From: Vreelandella nigrificans
GTDB lineage: Bacteria > Pseudomonadota > Gammaproteobacteria > Pseudomonadales > Halomonadaceae
DNA length: 64,000 bases
Assembly: GCF_002374315.1 (NCBI RefSeq)
Contig: NZ_NWUX01000011.1
Coordinates: forward strand, 62,001 to 126,000
Direction: 5' to 3'
The translations under genes were made by a program, and so were the position numbers. The notes below the pieces were generated by a model. The model saw nothing but the letters and a program-made list of their open reading frames with translations. It ran no database searches and was not told the DNA's origin. Shown piece by piece: positions 1-7,961 of this stretch; positions within the stretch are counted from its first letter, which is position 1, and the number at the start of each line of letters is the position of its first letter.

Positions 1-1
1 A

Positions 2-1588
2 TTAGAGATAGTACTGCGACTTAAATGGTTGGTCGTTGGACTCTTTGCTTTGCTAATTGCAGCAACGGCGTGGCTCGCATCTGAATTGCCCAACGAGTAC
101 ACCCCTCAAGAGGATCGCGGTAACTTTATCATTCTGGTGAATGGCCCTGAAGGGGCAACATTTGACTACATGATGGACTACATGGATGAAATTGAAGCTC
201 GATTAACGCCCTTCGTTGAAGACGGTGAGCTTGAGCGCATTGTGGTACGTGCGCCAAGGGGATTTGGTAATATAGAAAACTTCAATAGCGGTTTTATTAT
301 CGTCAATATGGCGGACTGGGGAAGCCGTCGCAGCGCCTGGGAAATTATGGCCGACGTTCGTAAAACGCTGAACTCGTTACCGGGTGTGCAAGCATTTCCG
401 GTAATGCGTCAGGGCTTTGGCCAACGCACCCAAAAACCCGTGCAATTTGTTCTTGGCGGTGGCACTTATGAACAGCTAGCCCGCTGGCGAGATACTCTGG
501 TTAACCATGTTCAGCAAGATAACCCTCGCCTAACTGCGCTGGAAAGCAACTACAACGAAACCCAGCCCCAGTTACGTGTAGATATTAACTATGAACGCGC
601 AGCCGCTCTGGGAGTTACCGTCACGGAAATCGGCCGTACACTTGAAGTACTGCTGGGGGGACGCAATGTCACTCGTTATGTGGATGATGGTGAGGAGTAT
701 GATGTCATTTTAGAGGGCGACAGAGGCCGTCAAAACAGCCCGCGGGCACTGGATAATATCCAGGTGCGTTCGGCACGCTCAGGGGAGCTGATCCCACTCT
801 CAAGCCTGGTCACCCTTTCCGACTTTGCAGGCGCCAGCACGCTTAACCGTTTTGATCGGGTACGGGCGATTACGATTGAGGCAAACTTAGCGGATGGCTA
901 CCCATTGGGTGAAGCGCTCGCTTATCTTCAGCAAACCGCTGACGATATCCTGCCAGAGGAAGCCCAAACCAACGTGGCGGGGCCATCGCGGGACTTTCAA
1001 CAGGCCAGTGGCGCCACAACCTTCTTGCTGGTACTTGGTGCAGTGGTTGTCTTCCTGGTGCTTGCTGCGCAGTTTGAAAGCTTGATCCACCCCTTTGTTA
1101 TCATGCTTACCGTACCTTTAGCCATGAGTGGCGCCCTGCTCGCCCTGCTATTAACCGGGCAGTCGCTTAACATCTATAGCCAAGTGGGGCTGGTTCTTTT
1201 GATTGGTCTTGCCGCTAAAAATGGCATCTTGATTGTTGAGTTTGCTAACCAGCTACGTGATGAGGGCCAGGCATTTCGCTCTGCTCTTATCGAAGCGTCA
1301 GTGACACGGCTACGTCCAATCCTGATGACCGCGGTGACCACTATGGCTGGCGCGATCCCGCTGATTGTTTCAAGCGGCCCCGGCTCAGAGTCTCGCTTGG
1401 TGATCGGTACGGTGATTATGGCGGGTGTCGGAGCAGCCACAGTTTTCACCCTGTTTGTGGTGCCAGTAGCCTACGATCTGCTTGCTCGCCATACAGGCTC
1501 GCCGGGAGCGGTGAAACGCAGGCTTGAAGATGAGATTGCAGATGCCCCAACAGCGCCTCACGAGCCACTTGAAGCACAGGAGCGCTAA
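2..1588 (+). CDS. RND-family efflux pump inner-membrane subunit, C-terminal half (5' truncated by window edge)
   Basis: Proton-driven inner-membrane transporter of the AcrB/MexB/HAE1 class, which works with a periplasmic adaptor and an outer-membrane channel. About 527 residues are visible, roughly half of the usual 1,030. The frame is open to base 2, so the TTG at 29 is not the true start and the gene begins upstream. Visible parts are the porter loop (PNEYTPQEDRGNF, NFNSGF), the second docking loop, and the C-terminal membrane helices with the family signature GLAAKNGILIVEFANQLRDEG. The C-terminal tail is short and polar. The adaptor gene should lie upstream outside the window. A strong intrinsic terminator follows. 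The family is secure; substrates cannot be told from this half. Confidence 0.93.
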   Translation, partial: LEIVLRLKWLVVGLFALLIAATAWLASELPNEYTPQEDRGNFIILVNGPEGATFDYMMDYMDEIEARLTPFVEDGELERIVVRAPRGFGNIENFNSGFIIVNMADWGSRRSAWEIMADVRKTLNSLPGVQAFPVMRQGFGQRTQKPVQFVLGGGTYEQLARWRDTLVNHVQQDNPRLTALESNYNETQPQLRVDINYERAAALGVTVTEIGRTLEVLLGGRNVTRYVDDGEEYDVILEGDRGRQNSPRALDNIQVRSARSGELIPLSSLVTLSDFAGASTLNRFDRVRAITIEANLADGYPLGEALAYLQQTADDILPEEAQTNVAGPSRDFQQASGATTFLLVLGAVVVFLVLAAQFESLIHPFVIMLTVPLAMSGALLALLLTGQSLNIYSQVGLVLLIGLAAKNGILIVEFANQLRDEGQAFRSALIEASVTRLRPILMTAVTTMAGAIPLIVSSGPGSESRLVIGTVIMAGVGAATVFTLFVVPVAYDLLARHTGSPGAVKRRLEDEIADAPTAPHEPLEAQER

Positions 1589-1612
1589 CCCCGGCAGTAG
1601 ATCTCCCTAAAG

Positions 1613-1666
1613 AAGACTAAGGGACCTTGAAAGACTAAGGGACCTCAAAAAACTAAGGGCGCCCCA
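1613..1666. repeat. 18-bp tandem repeat, three decaying copies
   Basis: Units at 1613-1630, 1631-1648 and 1649-1666 start aagactaaggga, aagactaaggga and aaaactaagggc. The first two copies differ at only a few positions, and the third forms the left arm of the RND gene's terminator. The array sits between the stop codon and the hairpin. Confidence 0.75.
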
Positions 1667-1690
1667 TATTTAGGAGGCGCCCTTAGTTTT
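1649..1690. terminator. Bidirectional intrinsic terminator between convergent genes
   Basis: A 15-bp perfect inverted repeat (arms 1649-1663 and 1676-1690, core ctaagggcgcc) ends in tttt on the plus strand and is preceded by aaaa. It can therefore stop transcription from both the RND gene and the opposing DUF3617 gene. Confidence 0.9.
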
Positions 1691-1771
1691 ACTACGGCGT
1701 TGACTTAGGAGTGACCGTTAAGAACGAGCTTGTTGGCAACTCGATACAGCGAAGCAGCCTCAGCGCAGCTC

Positions 1772-2212
1772 TTATTGGCAATTGCCAATGCGCTCGCCTT
1801 CAATCACAGTATTCATCGTCAATTCACCCATGGGGGATTGGGTAAAGATATCGACGCTGCCTTCGATTTTTTCGCCCATAAAACGCATCTCGCCATCAAT
1901 GGTCGCTTCACCACCTTCAGCGCGGCATACCATGCTGTAGGAGAGACCATCGGCATTCATATCCTGGTTGAGCAGCTCGCAGCCCTCTTCCTCTTCAATA
2001 AAACCAAACTCAGCACCATCTAGCTCTTCTTGGGTAATACACTGGCGCTCGGTTTCGGTTTGGTCTGGGATCTGCATATCGCCACTCATGCTGGTCACGC
2101 TGACGAACTCCCACTCGCCAGGCGTTACGTTAGGTGTGTCTGCCAGGGCGACCATCGGGAAAGCCAAAAAGGCTGCTACTGCCATGTTACGTATCATCAT
2201 CGTCATTCTCAC
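1772..2212 (-). CDS. DUF3617 family secreted protein
   Basis: A 146-residue protein with an N-terminal signal peptide (hydrophobic run ending near VALADTPN, likely cleavage after ALA). The mature part has the DUF3617 pattern: an early TPGEWEF segment, conserved cysteines (RQCITQEEL, GCELL, MVCRAEGG and a C-terminal GNCQ) and a beta-rich C-terminus with MNTVIEGERIGNC. DUF3617 proteins are periplasmic and of unknown function. Several ATG codons cluster at the 5' end (MRMTMMIRNM), so the exact start is uncertain by up to nine codons. It converges on the RND gene and shares its terminator. The family call is from recognised motifs; no role is claimed. Confidence 0.85.
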   Translation of the reverse strand: MRMTMMIRNMAVAAFLAFPMVALADTPNVTPGEWEFVSVTSMSGDMQIPDQTETERQCITQEELDGAEFGFIEEEEGCELLNQDMNADGLSYSMVCRAEGGEATIDGEMRFMGEKIEGSVDIFTQSPMGELTMNTVIEGERIGNCQ

Positions 2213-2322
2213 TGCGTTGCTTTAGAAACCCGTCAATATCCTACCTGATTCGGCAAAGCGATGCCCACTGAGAAGAGGCACTGCTACACTCACCATAGAG
2301 TATTTATTAAAGGAAAGCCTGT

Positions 2323-2532
2323 ATGCAAGATGATGCTTTGGTTAACCACGCGTTTCACTGCCCGTACTGCGACACAGCGCTTACCTTTGTCATCGATACC
2401 TCCCAGGGAAGCCACGACACCTGGGAGGATTGCCATCAATGCTGCGCACCTATCCAACTGCAGGTGATTATTTCGCCGATAACGGGTGAGCTAGAGAGCG
2501 TGCTAACCGGCCGTGACGATGATGTGCTTTAA
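2323..2532 (+). CDS. CPXCG-motif small cysteine-rich protein
   Basis: A 69-residue soluble protein with a zinc-ribbon-like arrangement: a CPYC knuckle near residue 13 and a CHQCC knuckle near residue 37, separated by a hydrophobic and acidic stretch (TFVIDTSQGSHDTWEDC). This matches the CPXCG-motif cysteine-rich proteins common in marine gammaproteobacteria, whose role is unknown. An AAAGGAAAG ribosome binding site lies upstream of the ATG. The gene stands alone, divergent from the DUF3617 gene and convergent with potI. Confidence 0.85.
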   Translation: MQDDALVNHAFHCPYCDTALTFVIDTSQGSHDTWEDCHQCCAPIQLQVIISPITGELESVLTGRDDDVL

Positions 2533-2577
2533 GCTAAGCACTGTGCCAACCAAGTGCAATTCAACTGGCAATGTGAA

Positions 2578-3420
2578 CTAGGCGTTATCGGCCTGCTTTA
2601 ATAGCGTTAAGCGTTTAGCCTCGCTGCGGCGCATAAAGTACCACGCTAATAAGGTGACTAATGAAACCGTCAATATAATCAGCGTCGCCAGGGCGTTGAT
2701 CTTCGGCGAGACCCCCATACGTACCGATGAAAACACCACCATCGGTAGCGTGTTTGCCCCTGGGCCAGAGACAAAACTGGCAATGACCAGATCATCTAGC
2801 GATAGAGTAAACGCCAGTAGCCACCCTGCCGCCAAGGCGGGCGAAATGACCGGTAGTGTTACAAAGAAAAATGTTTTCACTGGTGGCGAGCCAAGGTCCA
2901 TTGCTGCTTCTTCAATCGAGCTGTCAACTTCGCGTAGACGAGCAGCCACTACCACTGCCACATAGGCACTACAAAACGTGGTATGAGCAATCCAGATCGT
3001 CACCATTCCTCGGTCAGCGGGCCAGCCAATGAGCTGAGCCATCTGCACAAACAGCAACAGCAAGGAAAGCCCTGTAATAACTTCCGGCATCACCAACGGA
3101 GCCGTGACCATACTAGATAGCGCCGTTTTACCGCGAAAGTTGCCATAGCGCGTCATAACAAATGCTGCAACGGTACCTAAACACACGGCCATACTGGCGG
3201 AGAAGAAAGCGATTTCAAGACTGGTCCAAACCGCAGCCAATATTTGCTTATCGCGAAATAGCTCCACATACCATTGGGTAGAGAACCCCGCCCAAACGGT
3301 GACCAATCGTGAGGCATTGAAGGAGTAAACCACCAACACCACCATCGGTAGATAGAGAAACAGAAGGCCCAGCACCAGCATCACTGTCGTAAAACTGGGA
3401 CGACGGCGAGCGCTACTCAT
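2578..3420 (-). CDS. potI: Putrescine/spermidine ABC transporter permease (PotI-like)
   Basis: Second inner-membrane permease of a polyamine ABC importer. It has 280 residues, about six hydrophobic segments and the EAA loop (EAAMDLG, residues 171-177) that contacts the ATPase. The N-terminal SARRRPSF leader followed by a long helix is typical of PotI/PotC. The start ATG overlaps the potH stop by four bases, indicating translational coupling. It is the last gene of the potFGHI operon. The polyamine assignment rests on operon order and on the PotF-like binding protein; other opines or amines are possible substrates. Confidence 0.9.
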   Translation of the reverse strand: MSSARRRPSFTTVMLVLGLLFLYLPMVVLVVYSFNASRLVTVWAGFSTQWYVELFRDKQILAAVWTSLEIAFFSASMAVCLGTVAAFVMTRYGNFRGKTALSSMVTAPLVMPEVITGLSLLLLFVQMAQLIGWPADRGMVTIWIAHTTFCSAYVAVVVAARLREVDSSIEEAAMDLGSPPVKTFFFVTLPVISPALAAGWLLAFTLSLDDLVIASFVSGPGANTLPMVVFSSVRMGVSPKINALATLIILTVSLVTLLAWYFMRRSEAKRLTLLKQADNA

Positions 3421-4328
3421 TTTTCAAGCTCCCGGGATTGGTAACGGTGGAACAACACGATAGGTATTAACAGCAGCAATAGCATTACCATCGCCAGTGC
3501 AGAAGCTACCGGCCAGTCGCGATTTAAGAAAAACTCTTCCCAAAGCACTTTACCGATCATCAGTGTATTGGGGCCTCCCAGTAGCTCGGGGATGACAAAC
3601 TCACCAACAGCGGGAATAAATACCAGCATAGAGCCCGCAACGATTCCTCCCATAGAGAGCGGCAGCGTGACCATTAGAAAGGTATTGAGTTTGCGCGAAC
3701 CAAGATCAGCAGCAGCCTCTAGTAGAGAGTTATCAAGCCGCGTTAAGTGCGCATAAAGAGGCAGCACCATAAACGGTAGGTAGGCGTACACGATCCCAAT
3801 AACGACGGCAAATTGGGTATTCATCATGCGCAGCGGTGAGTCAATGACCCCTAACCCCATCAGTAAATTATTGATTAAACCGCTGTTGCTCAAAATCCCC
3901 ATCCAAGCGTACACACGGATCAAAAATGAGGTCCAGGAAGGCAGCATCACCAGCAATAGCAGGATAAGCTGCCAGCGAACCGGTGCCCGTGCCATGGCGT
4001 AAGCCATTGGATAGCCAATTAGCAAACAGACGGCAGTAGAAATAAACGCGGTTTTGATCGATCCCCAGTACGCCGCAACATACAAAGAGTCCGACAGCAA
4101 AAAAAGATAGTTTCCCAAATTGAGAAACACCTGCAGCGTTTGGTCAGCGTACTCCACCAAAGGCCCATAGGGCGGAATGGCAATCACTGACTCAGACAAG
4201 CTGATTTTGAGCACTAACCCAAAAGGCAGCAGAAAGAACAGCGTTAGCCAGACGAGAGGAAGCGCAATCACCGCACGACGGCCTAATTGTAGGCGTTTCA
4301 TCAAACCAGCGACACGAGACAGCATCAT
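3417..4328 (-). CDS. potH: Putrescine/spermidine ABC transporter permease (PotH-like)
   Basis: First inner-membrane permease of the importer. It has 303 residues, starting MMLSRVAG, with six predicted membrane helices and the EAA loop EAAADLG at residues 204-210. The periplasmic loop between the first two helices is long (about residues 45-85), a feature of PotH/PotB. It overlaps potI by four bases and lies 31 bp downstream of potG. It pairs with PotI to form the channel energised by PotG. Confidence 0.9.
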   Translation of the reverse strand: MMLSRVAGLMKRLQLGRRAVIALPLVWLTLFFLLPFGLVLKISLSESVIAIPPYGPLVEYADQTLQVFLNLGNYLFLLSDSLYVAAYWGSIKTAFISTAVCLLIGYPMAYAMARAPVRWQLILLLLVMLPSWTSFLIRVYAWMGILSNSGLINNLLMGLGVIDSPLRMMNTQFAVVIGIVYAYLPFMVLPLYAHLTRLDNSLLEAAADLGSRKLNTFLMVTLPLSMGGIVAGSMLVFIPAVGEFVIPELLGGPNTLMIGKVLWEEFFLNRDWPVASALAMVMLLLLLIPIVLFHRYQSRELEK

Positions 4329-4359
4329 TTAAGGCGATCTCCTAAGGGCCAACAAGGCA

Positions 4360-5541
4360 TTAGCGGTTCAGTACGATAGCGCTATGGTCTTCCCAATAAA
4401 CGTAGACGCTATCCTCCCAAGTGGGACGATCGCCACGACGCTCAGTGTTAGCCATACTGACTTTGATTCGCTGCCCGGACGCAGTGCGTACGTAGTAAAG
4501 TGAGTAGCCACCTAGATAGGCGATATCATCTACCTTACCCGCTTCCCAGTTGTACTCTGCCGTGGGTTGTTCGCGGGTCAGCCAGACTTTTTCCGGGCGA
4601 AGCGCAGCCCATACCCGGCGGTCTACTGCTTGGGTCGTAATACCATGGTCAATATAAATTGGCCGGGAGAGCACAGGCGAGGCAATTCGGCAGTGGTCGG
4701 CGGCATCTTCTACAATCTCGCCTTCGAACAGATTCACGGTACCCACAAATTCCGCCACCATACGACTGGCCGGGCTTTCGTAAATATCTACCGGCGAGCC
4801 CACCTGCTCAATCCAGCCGTCTGCCATGATGGCAACGCGGTCAGCCATGGTCATGGCTTCTTCTTGATCATGGGTCACCATAATGCAGGTAACCCCCACC
4901 TGCTCGATAATCTCCACCACCTCTAGCTGCATTTCTGTGCGCAGCTTTTTGTCCAGCGCGCCCATAGGCTCATCTAACAACAGTAGTTTGGGCCGCTTGG
5001 CTAACGAGCGCGCCAAGGCTACCCGCTGGCGTTGACCGCCAGAGAGCTGGTGCGGTTTACGTTTTGCGAACCGCTCCATATGCACCAGCTTGAGCATTTG
5101 GGCCACCCGCGCCTCGATCTCTGCTCTGGGTAGTTTGTCTTGCTTTAACCCGAAGGCAATATTTTGTGCAACGTTCATATGCGGGAACAGCGCATAGGAC
5201 TGAAACATCATATTAATCGGGCGTTTATGGGGCGGCATATTAGTAATATTTTCGCCACTTAATAAGACCTTACCTTCGCTGGGTGTTTCAAAACCTGCCA
5301 ACATTCTCAGCAGAGTGGATTTGCCCGATCCCGATCCACCCAATAGCGCAAAGATCTCGCCGCGCTTTACCTGCAGGTTCACGTCATCCACCGCTAGGGC
5401 ATCATCAAAACGCTTACTCAAGCGCTTTACCTCCAGCACGACATCCTCGGCAAACCGTGGGGTTTTACCCTGAGGGCGTGCAGCAGTCGAGGCTAAGGGT
5501 GCAGAGGAGGACAACTCGTTCGACAGGGGCGTAGTGACCAT
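4360..5541 (-). CDS. potG: Polyamine ABC transporter ATP-binding protein (PotG-like)
   Basis: ATPase of the polyamine importer, 393 residues. Walker A GGSGSGKST is at residues 68-76, the Q loop in MMFQSYALFPHM at about 111-122, the LSGGQ signature at 166-170, Walker B LLLLDEP at 186-192 and the H-loop histidine in MVTHDQEEA. A C-terminal TOBE region (about 300-393) is the usual regulatory and substrate-sensing module of MalK/PotA-type ATPases. The start ATG has a GGGAG box about six bases upstream. The extended N-terminus before the ABC domain (about 35 residues, serine/alanine-rich) is typical of PotG rather than PotA. Confidence 0.93.
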   Translation of the reverse strand: MVTTPLSNELSSSAPLASTAARPQGKTPRFAEDVVLEVKRLSKRFDDALAVDDVNLQVKRGEIFALLGGSGSGKSTLLRMLAGFETPSEGKVLLSGENITNMPPHKRPINMMFQSYALFPHMNVAQNIAFGLKQDKLPRAEIEARVAQMLKLVHMERFAKRKPHQLSGGQRQRVALARSLAKRPKLLLLDEPMGALDKKLRTEMQLEVVEIIEQVGVTCIMVTHDQEEAMTMADRVAIMADGWIEQVGSPVDIYESPASRMVAEFVGTVNLFEGEIVEDAADHCRIASPVLSRPIYIDHGITTQAVDRRVWAALRPEKVWLTREQPTAEYNWEAGKVDDIAYLGGYSLYYVRTASGQRIKVSMANTERRGDRPTWEDSVYVYWEDHSAIVLNR

Positions 5542-5592
5542 TAGTCACTCCCATCAAAAGGCCCAGATAACCGGGCGTTTAAAAGACAAACA

Positions 5593-5619
5593 GCGAGCCA
5601 AGCAAAACGCTTGGCTCGC
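5593..5619 (-). terminator. Intercistronic hairpin between potF and potG
   Basis: An 11-bp perfect stem (gcgagccaagc, arms 5593-5603 and 5609-5619) with a 5-base loop, followed on the minus strand by a T-rich stretch (tgtttgtctttt). It lies inside the operon just after the binding-protein gene. It probably works as a partial terminator or 3'-end stabiliser, giving more PotF than PotGHI. Confidence 0.75.
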
Positions 5620-5637
5620 CGTCAGGCGATGAATAGA

Positions 5638-6741
5638 TTAACGGCCGGATTTAACGCGGTTCCAGATACGGGTCAGTGCGCGTTGGGCGTTTTGCGGTTT
5701 CTCCAAAGGCACAAATAACTTCTGCATAATGTCGGCTGCAGGATAAATTGCCTGGTCTTCAAGTATCTCTTCCGGCAAGTAAGCATTCGCGGCGCTATTA
5801 GGGTTGGCATAGCGCACATAATCAGTAATTTCTGCGGCGATCTCAGGATCAAGGATAAAGTTGATAAACGCATGTGCGTTTTCAGGATTCGGGGCATCTG
5901 CCGGAATGGCCATCATGTCGAACCACAGCTCAGCGCCTTCCTTGGGGATGCTGTAGGCGATCGTAAAATCACGCCCGGCCTCCTCTGCGCGCTCTGCAGC
6001 CTGGAAGATATCGCCGGAGTAGCCAGCGGCTACGCAGATGTCACCATTCGCCAGATCAGAGATATAGCGGGAGGAGTGAAAGTAGGTTATATCGTCCCGA
6101 ATACGAGTAATGACCTCCCCTGCGGCCTCCAGGTCATCGCTATCGTTGCTTTGCGGATCCAGCCCCAGATAAGCCATCGCAGCGGGTAGCATTTCAATAC
6201 CCGAGTCCATCAATGAGATACCGCAACCCGCACTACTCAGCGCGCTGGTTACGTCGGGATCAAAAAGAAGTGCCCAGCTATCGACGGGGGCATCTTCGCC
6301 CAGAATCTGTTCGATACGGTCGGCATTATAGCCAATGCCATTGGTGCCCCACATGTAAGGAATAGAGTACTCGCTATCCCCATCAATATGTTCCAGGCTA
6401 GCCATCAATTCGGAATCAAGGTTGCTAAGATTGCTCAATAGCTCATGATCCAGGGGCTGATAGACACCCGCATTCAGCTGGCGGGTAAAGAAGTGGGTAG
6501 AGGGTACGACAACATCGTATCCAGAGCGGCCTGATAACAGGGCTGCATCCAGAACTTCGTTGCTATCGTAAACATCGTAGGTGACGCTAATACCAGTACG
6601 TTCGGTGAACTTTGCCAGTGTCTCTGGTGCAATATAGTCTGACCAGTTATAAACCCTCACTTCATCAGCGTGGGCTACTGCGGCCGTTACGACAAAAGAT
6701 ATGGCCGTAACGGCCCCAGAAAGTTTGTGAATATTCCCCAT
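5638..6741 (-). CDS. potF: Periplasmic polyamine-binding protein (PotF-like)
   Basis: Extracytoplasmic solute-binding protein of the polyamine importer, about 367 residues. It has a signal peptide (hydrophobic run ending AAVAHADE) followed by the PotD/PotF start VRVYNWSDYIAPETLAKF and the later YNWSD, MWGTNGIGYN and WFDMMAIPADAPNPENAHAF motifs of the spermidine/putrescine family. I chose the ATG at 6741 (MGNIHK) because an AGGAG box lies seven bases upstream; the longer start at 6756 would include that box in the coding region. It is the first gene of the operon and is followed by the hairpin at 5593-5619. Confidence 0.9.
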   Translation of the reverse strand: MGNIHKLSGAVTAISFVVTAAVAHADEVRVYNWSDYIAPETLAKFTERTGISVTYDVYDSNEVLDAALLSGRSGYDVVVPSTHFFTRQLNAGVYQPLDHELLSNLSNLDSELMASLEHIDGDSEYSIPYMWGTNGIGYNADRIEQILGEDAPVDSWALLFDPDVTSALSSAGCGISLMDSGIEMLPAAMAYLGLDPQSNDSDDLEAAGEVITRIRDDITYFHSSRYISDLANGDICVAAGYSGDIFQAAERAEEAGRDFTIAYSIPKEGAELWFDMMAIPADAPNPENAHAFINFILDPEIAAEITDYVRYANPNSAANAYLPEEILEDQAIYPAADIMQKLFVPLEKPQNAQRALTRIWNRVKSGR

Positions 6742-7166
6742 TCCACTGCTCCTCATCTCAAAATCTAACGATCACCAAACATCCAGCGGCCAGCAAATCT
6801 CCCATAACCACCTAAGTTCCCATAACCACCTAAGCTCCCATAACCACCAGAGCTATCGAGCATAGCCGTCGCACAAATCTAGCCCCCTACCGTCCAGTCA
6901 TCTTGTCGGAGCTAAAAACAGCGTAGGCAATTATGCGAACCGTGCGAATTTTGCGGTGCAGCGCGGTCTATCGCAAGTCAATGTGAAAAATTCTTGCTAT
7001 ATAGCCGCAGCGCCCCCACCTACAGAGTCGTGACGTCAATGCAGCGTCATTATTTAAATTAGCTATCAGTAGAATTATTTTTTACAATTTTAGCTATTAG
7101 TCGTAGGGCGGTATAGTGTCTTACAAATTTTCCCACTACCGATCACATCAAATGGAGATTATCTAA
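6742..7166. promoter_or_regulatory. Divergent intergenic region between potF and ahpC
   Basis: About 425 bp with no coding sequence. It must carry the potF promoter on the minus strand and the ahpC promoter on the plus strand. The ahpC-proximal half is AT-rich (7041-7130), with two copies of agctat at 7061 and 7092 and a tatagt at 7112-7117 that may be the -10. I could not fit a full OxyR site. The potF-proximal half holds an 18-bp triplicate repeat. Confidence 0.5.
6801..6854. repeat. 18-bp tandem repeat, three copies, upstream of potF
   Basis: Units at 6801-6818, 6819-6836 and 6837-6854 read cccataaccacctaagtt, then the same with ct at the end, then cccataaccaccagagct. The array lies about 60-110 bp upstream of the potF start, in its likely promoter or leader. 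Confidence 0.85.
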
Positions 7167-7730
7167 ATGTCTTTGATCAATACTGAAGTAAAACCGTTTA
7201 AAGCGACTGCTTACCTGAACGGCGAATTCGTTGACGTTACTGAAGCAGACTTGCAAGGTAAGTGGTCTGTGTTCTTCTTCTATCCCGCTGACTTCACCTT
7301 TGTTTGCCCGACAGAGCTAGGTGACCTCGCCGATAACTACGAAGAGTTCAAAAAGCTGGGCGTTGAAATCTACAGCGTCTCAACTGACACCCACTTCACT
7401 CACAAGGCTTGGCACGACAGCTCCGAGACTATCGGCAAACTTCAGTACCCGATGATCGCGGATCCGACGCTGCAAATTTCTCGCAACTTCGAAGTACTGA
7501 TCGAAGAAGCTGGCCTGGCTGAGCGCGGCACTTTCGTTGTTGACCCAGACGGCAAAATTCAGATTGTTGAAATCAACGCTGGCAACATCGGCCGTAATGC
7601 TGAAGAACTGCTGCGTAAAGTAAAAGCCGCTCAGCACGTTCGCGCCAACCCGAACGAAGTTTGCCCGGCTAAATGGAAAGAAGGCGAAGAGACATTAGCT
7701 CCGTCTTTGGATCTTGTAGGCAAAATCTAA
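7167..7730 (+). CDS. ahpC: Alkyl hydroperoxide reductase peroxidase subunit (2-Cys peroxiredoxin)
   Basis: Reduces hydrogen peroxide and organic hydroperoxides in the cytoplasm, using electrons from AhpF. It has 187 residues, the same length as the enterobacterial enzyme. The peroxidatic cysteine is C47 in FTFVCPTE and the resolving cysteine is C166 in EVCPAKW, with the C-terminal tail intact. A GGAG box lies nine bases upstream of the ATG. ahpF follows after 231 bp but is separated by a terminator, so the two genes are probably transcribed at different levels. Peroxide-responsive control by OxyR is expected for the family but is not shown by a clear site here. Confidence 0.97.
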   Translation: MSLINTEVKPFKATAYLNGEFVDVTEADLQGKWSVFFFYPADFTFVCPTELGDLADNYEEFKKLGVEIYSVSTDTHFTHKAWHDSSETIGKLQYPMIADPTLQISRNFEVLIEEAGLAERGTFVVDPDGKIQIVEINAGNIGRNAEELLRKVKAAQHVRANPNEVCPAKWKEGEETLAPSLDLVGKI

Positions 7731-7740
7731 GCTGTCTATC

Positions 7741-7768
7741 GCTGCCAAGTAAGGGCTGCCAAATAAGG
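7741..7768. repeat. 14-bp tandem duplication after ahpC
   Basis: gctgccaagtaagg (7741-7754) is followed directly by gctgccaaataagg (7755-7768), one mismatch, between the ahpC stop codon and its terminator. Confidence 0.65.
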
Positions 7769-7805
7769 ATTATTCCTTATAAGGGTTACCCCCTTAGGTA
7801 GCACG

Positions 7806-7835
7806 ACACCCGGGCGCTAGGCTCGGGTGTTTTTC
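7806..7835 (+). terminator. Intrinsic terminator of ahpC
   Basis: Stem acacccg/cgggtgt (7806-7812 and 7824-7830) with an 11-base loop that can extend the pairing, followed by gtttttctt. It separates ahpC from ahpF. Confidence 0.85.
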
Positions 7836-7961
7836 TTTGAGTGCTCGTTCTAACACTCCCAGCGTTTTCCCTAACACCTTTGATGGCTACTGTGATCTAA
7901 GCACAGTAAGCGGTGTTTTAGGTTGAGAACTTTATACTGCTGACTATGAGGAACCACTGTC

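Noticed and set aside
7041..7130. Possible OxyR-binding site upstream of ahpC (ctat and atag elements)
   Set aside because: The ctat repeats are 31 bp apart, not the 22 expected for the ATAG-N7-CTAT-N7 pattern, so only the general promoter region is reported.
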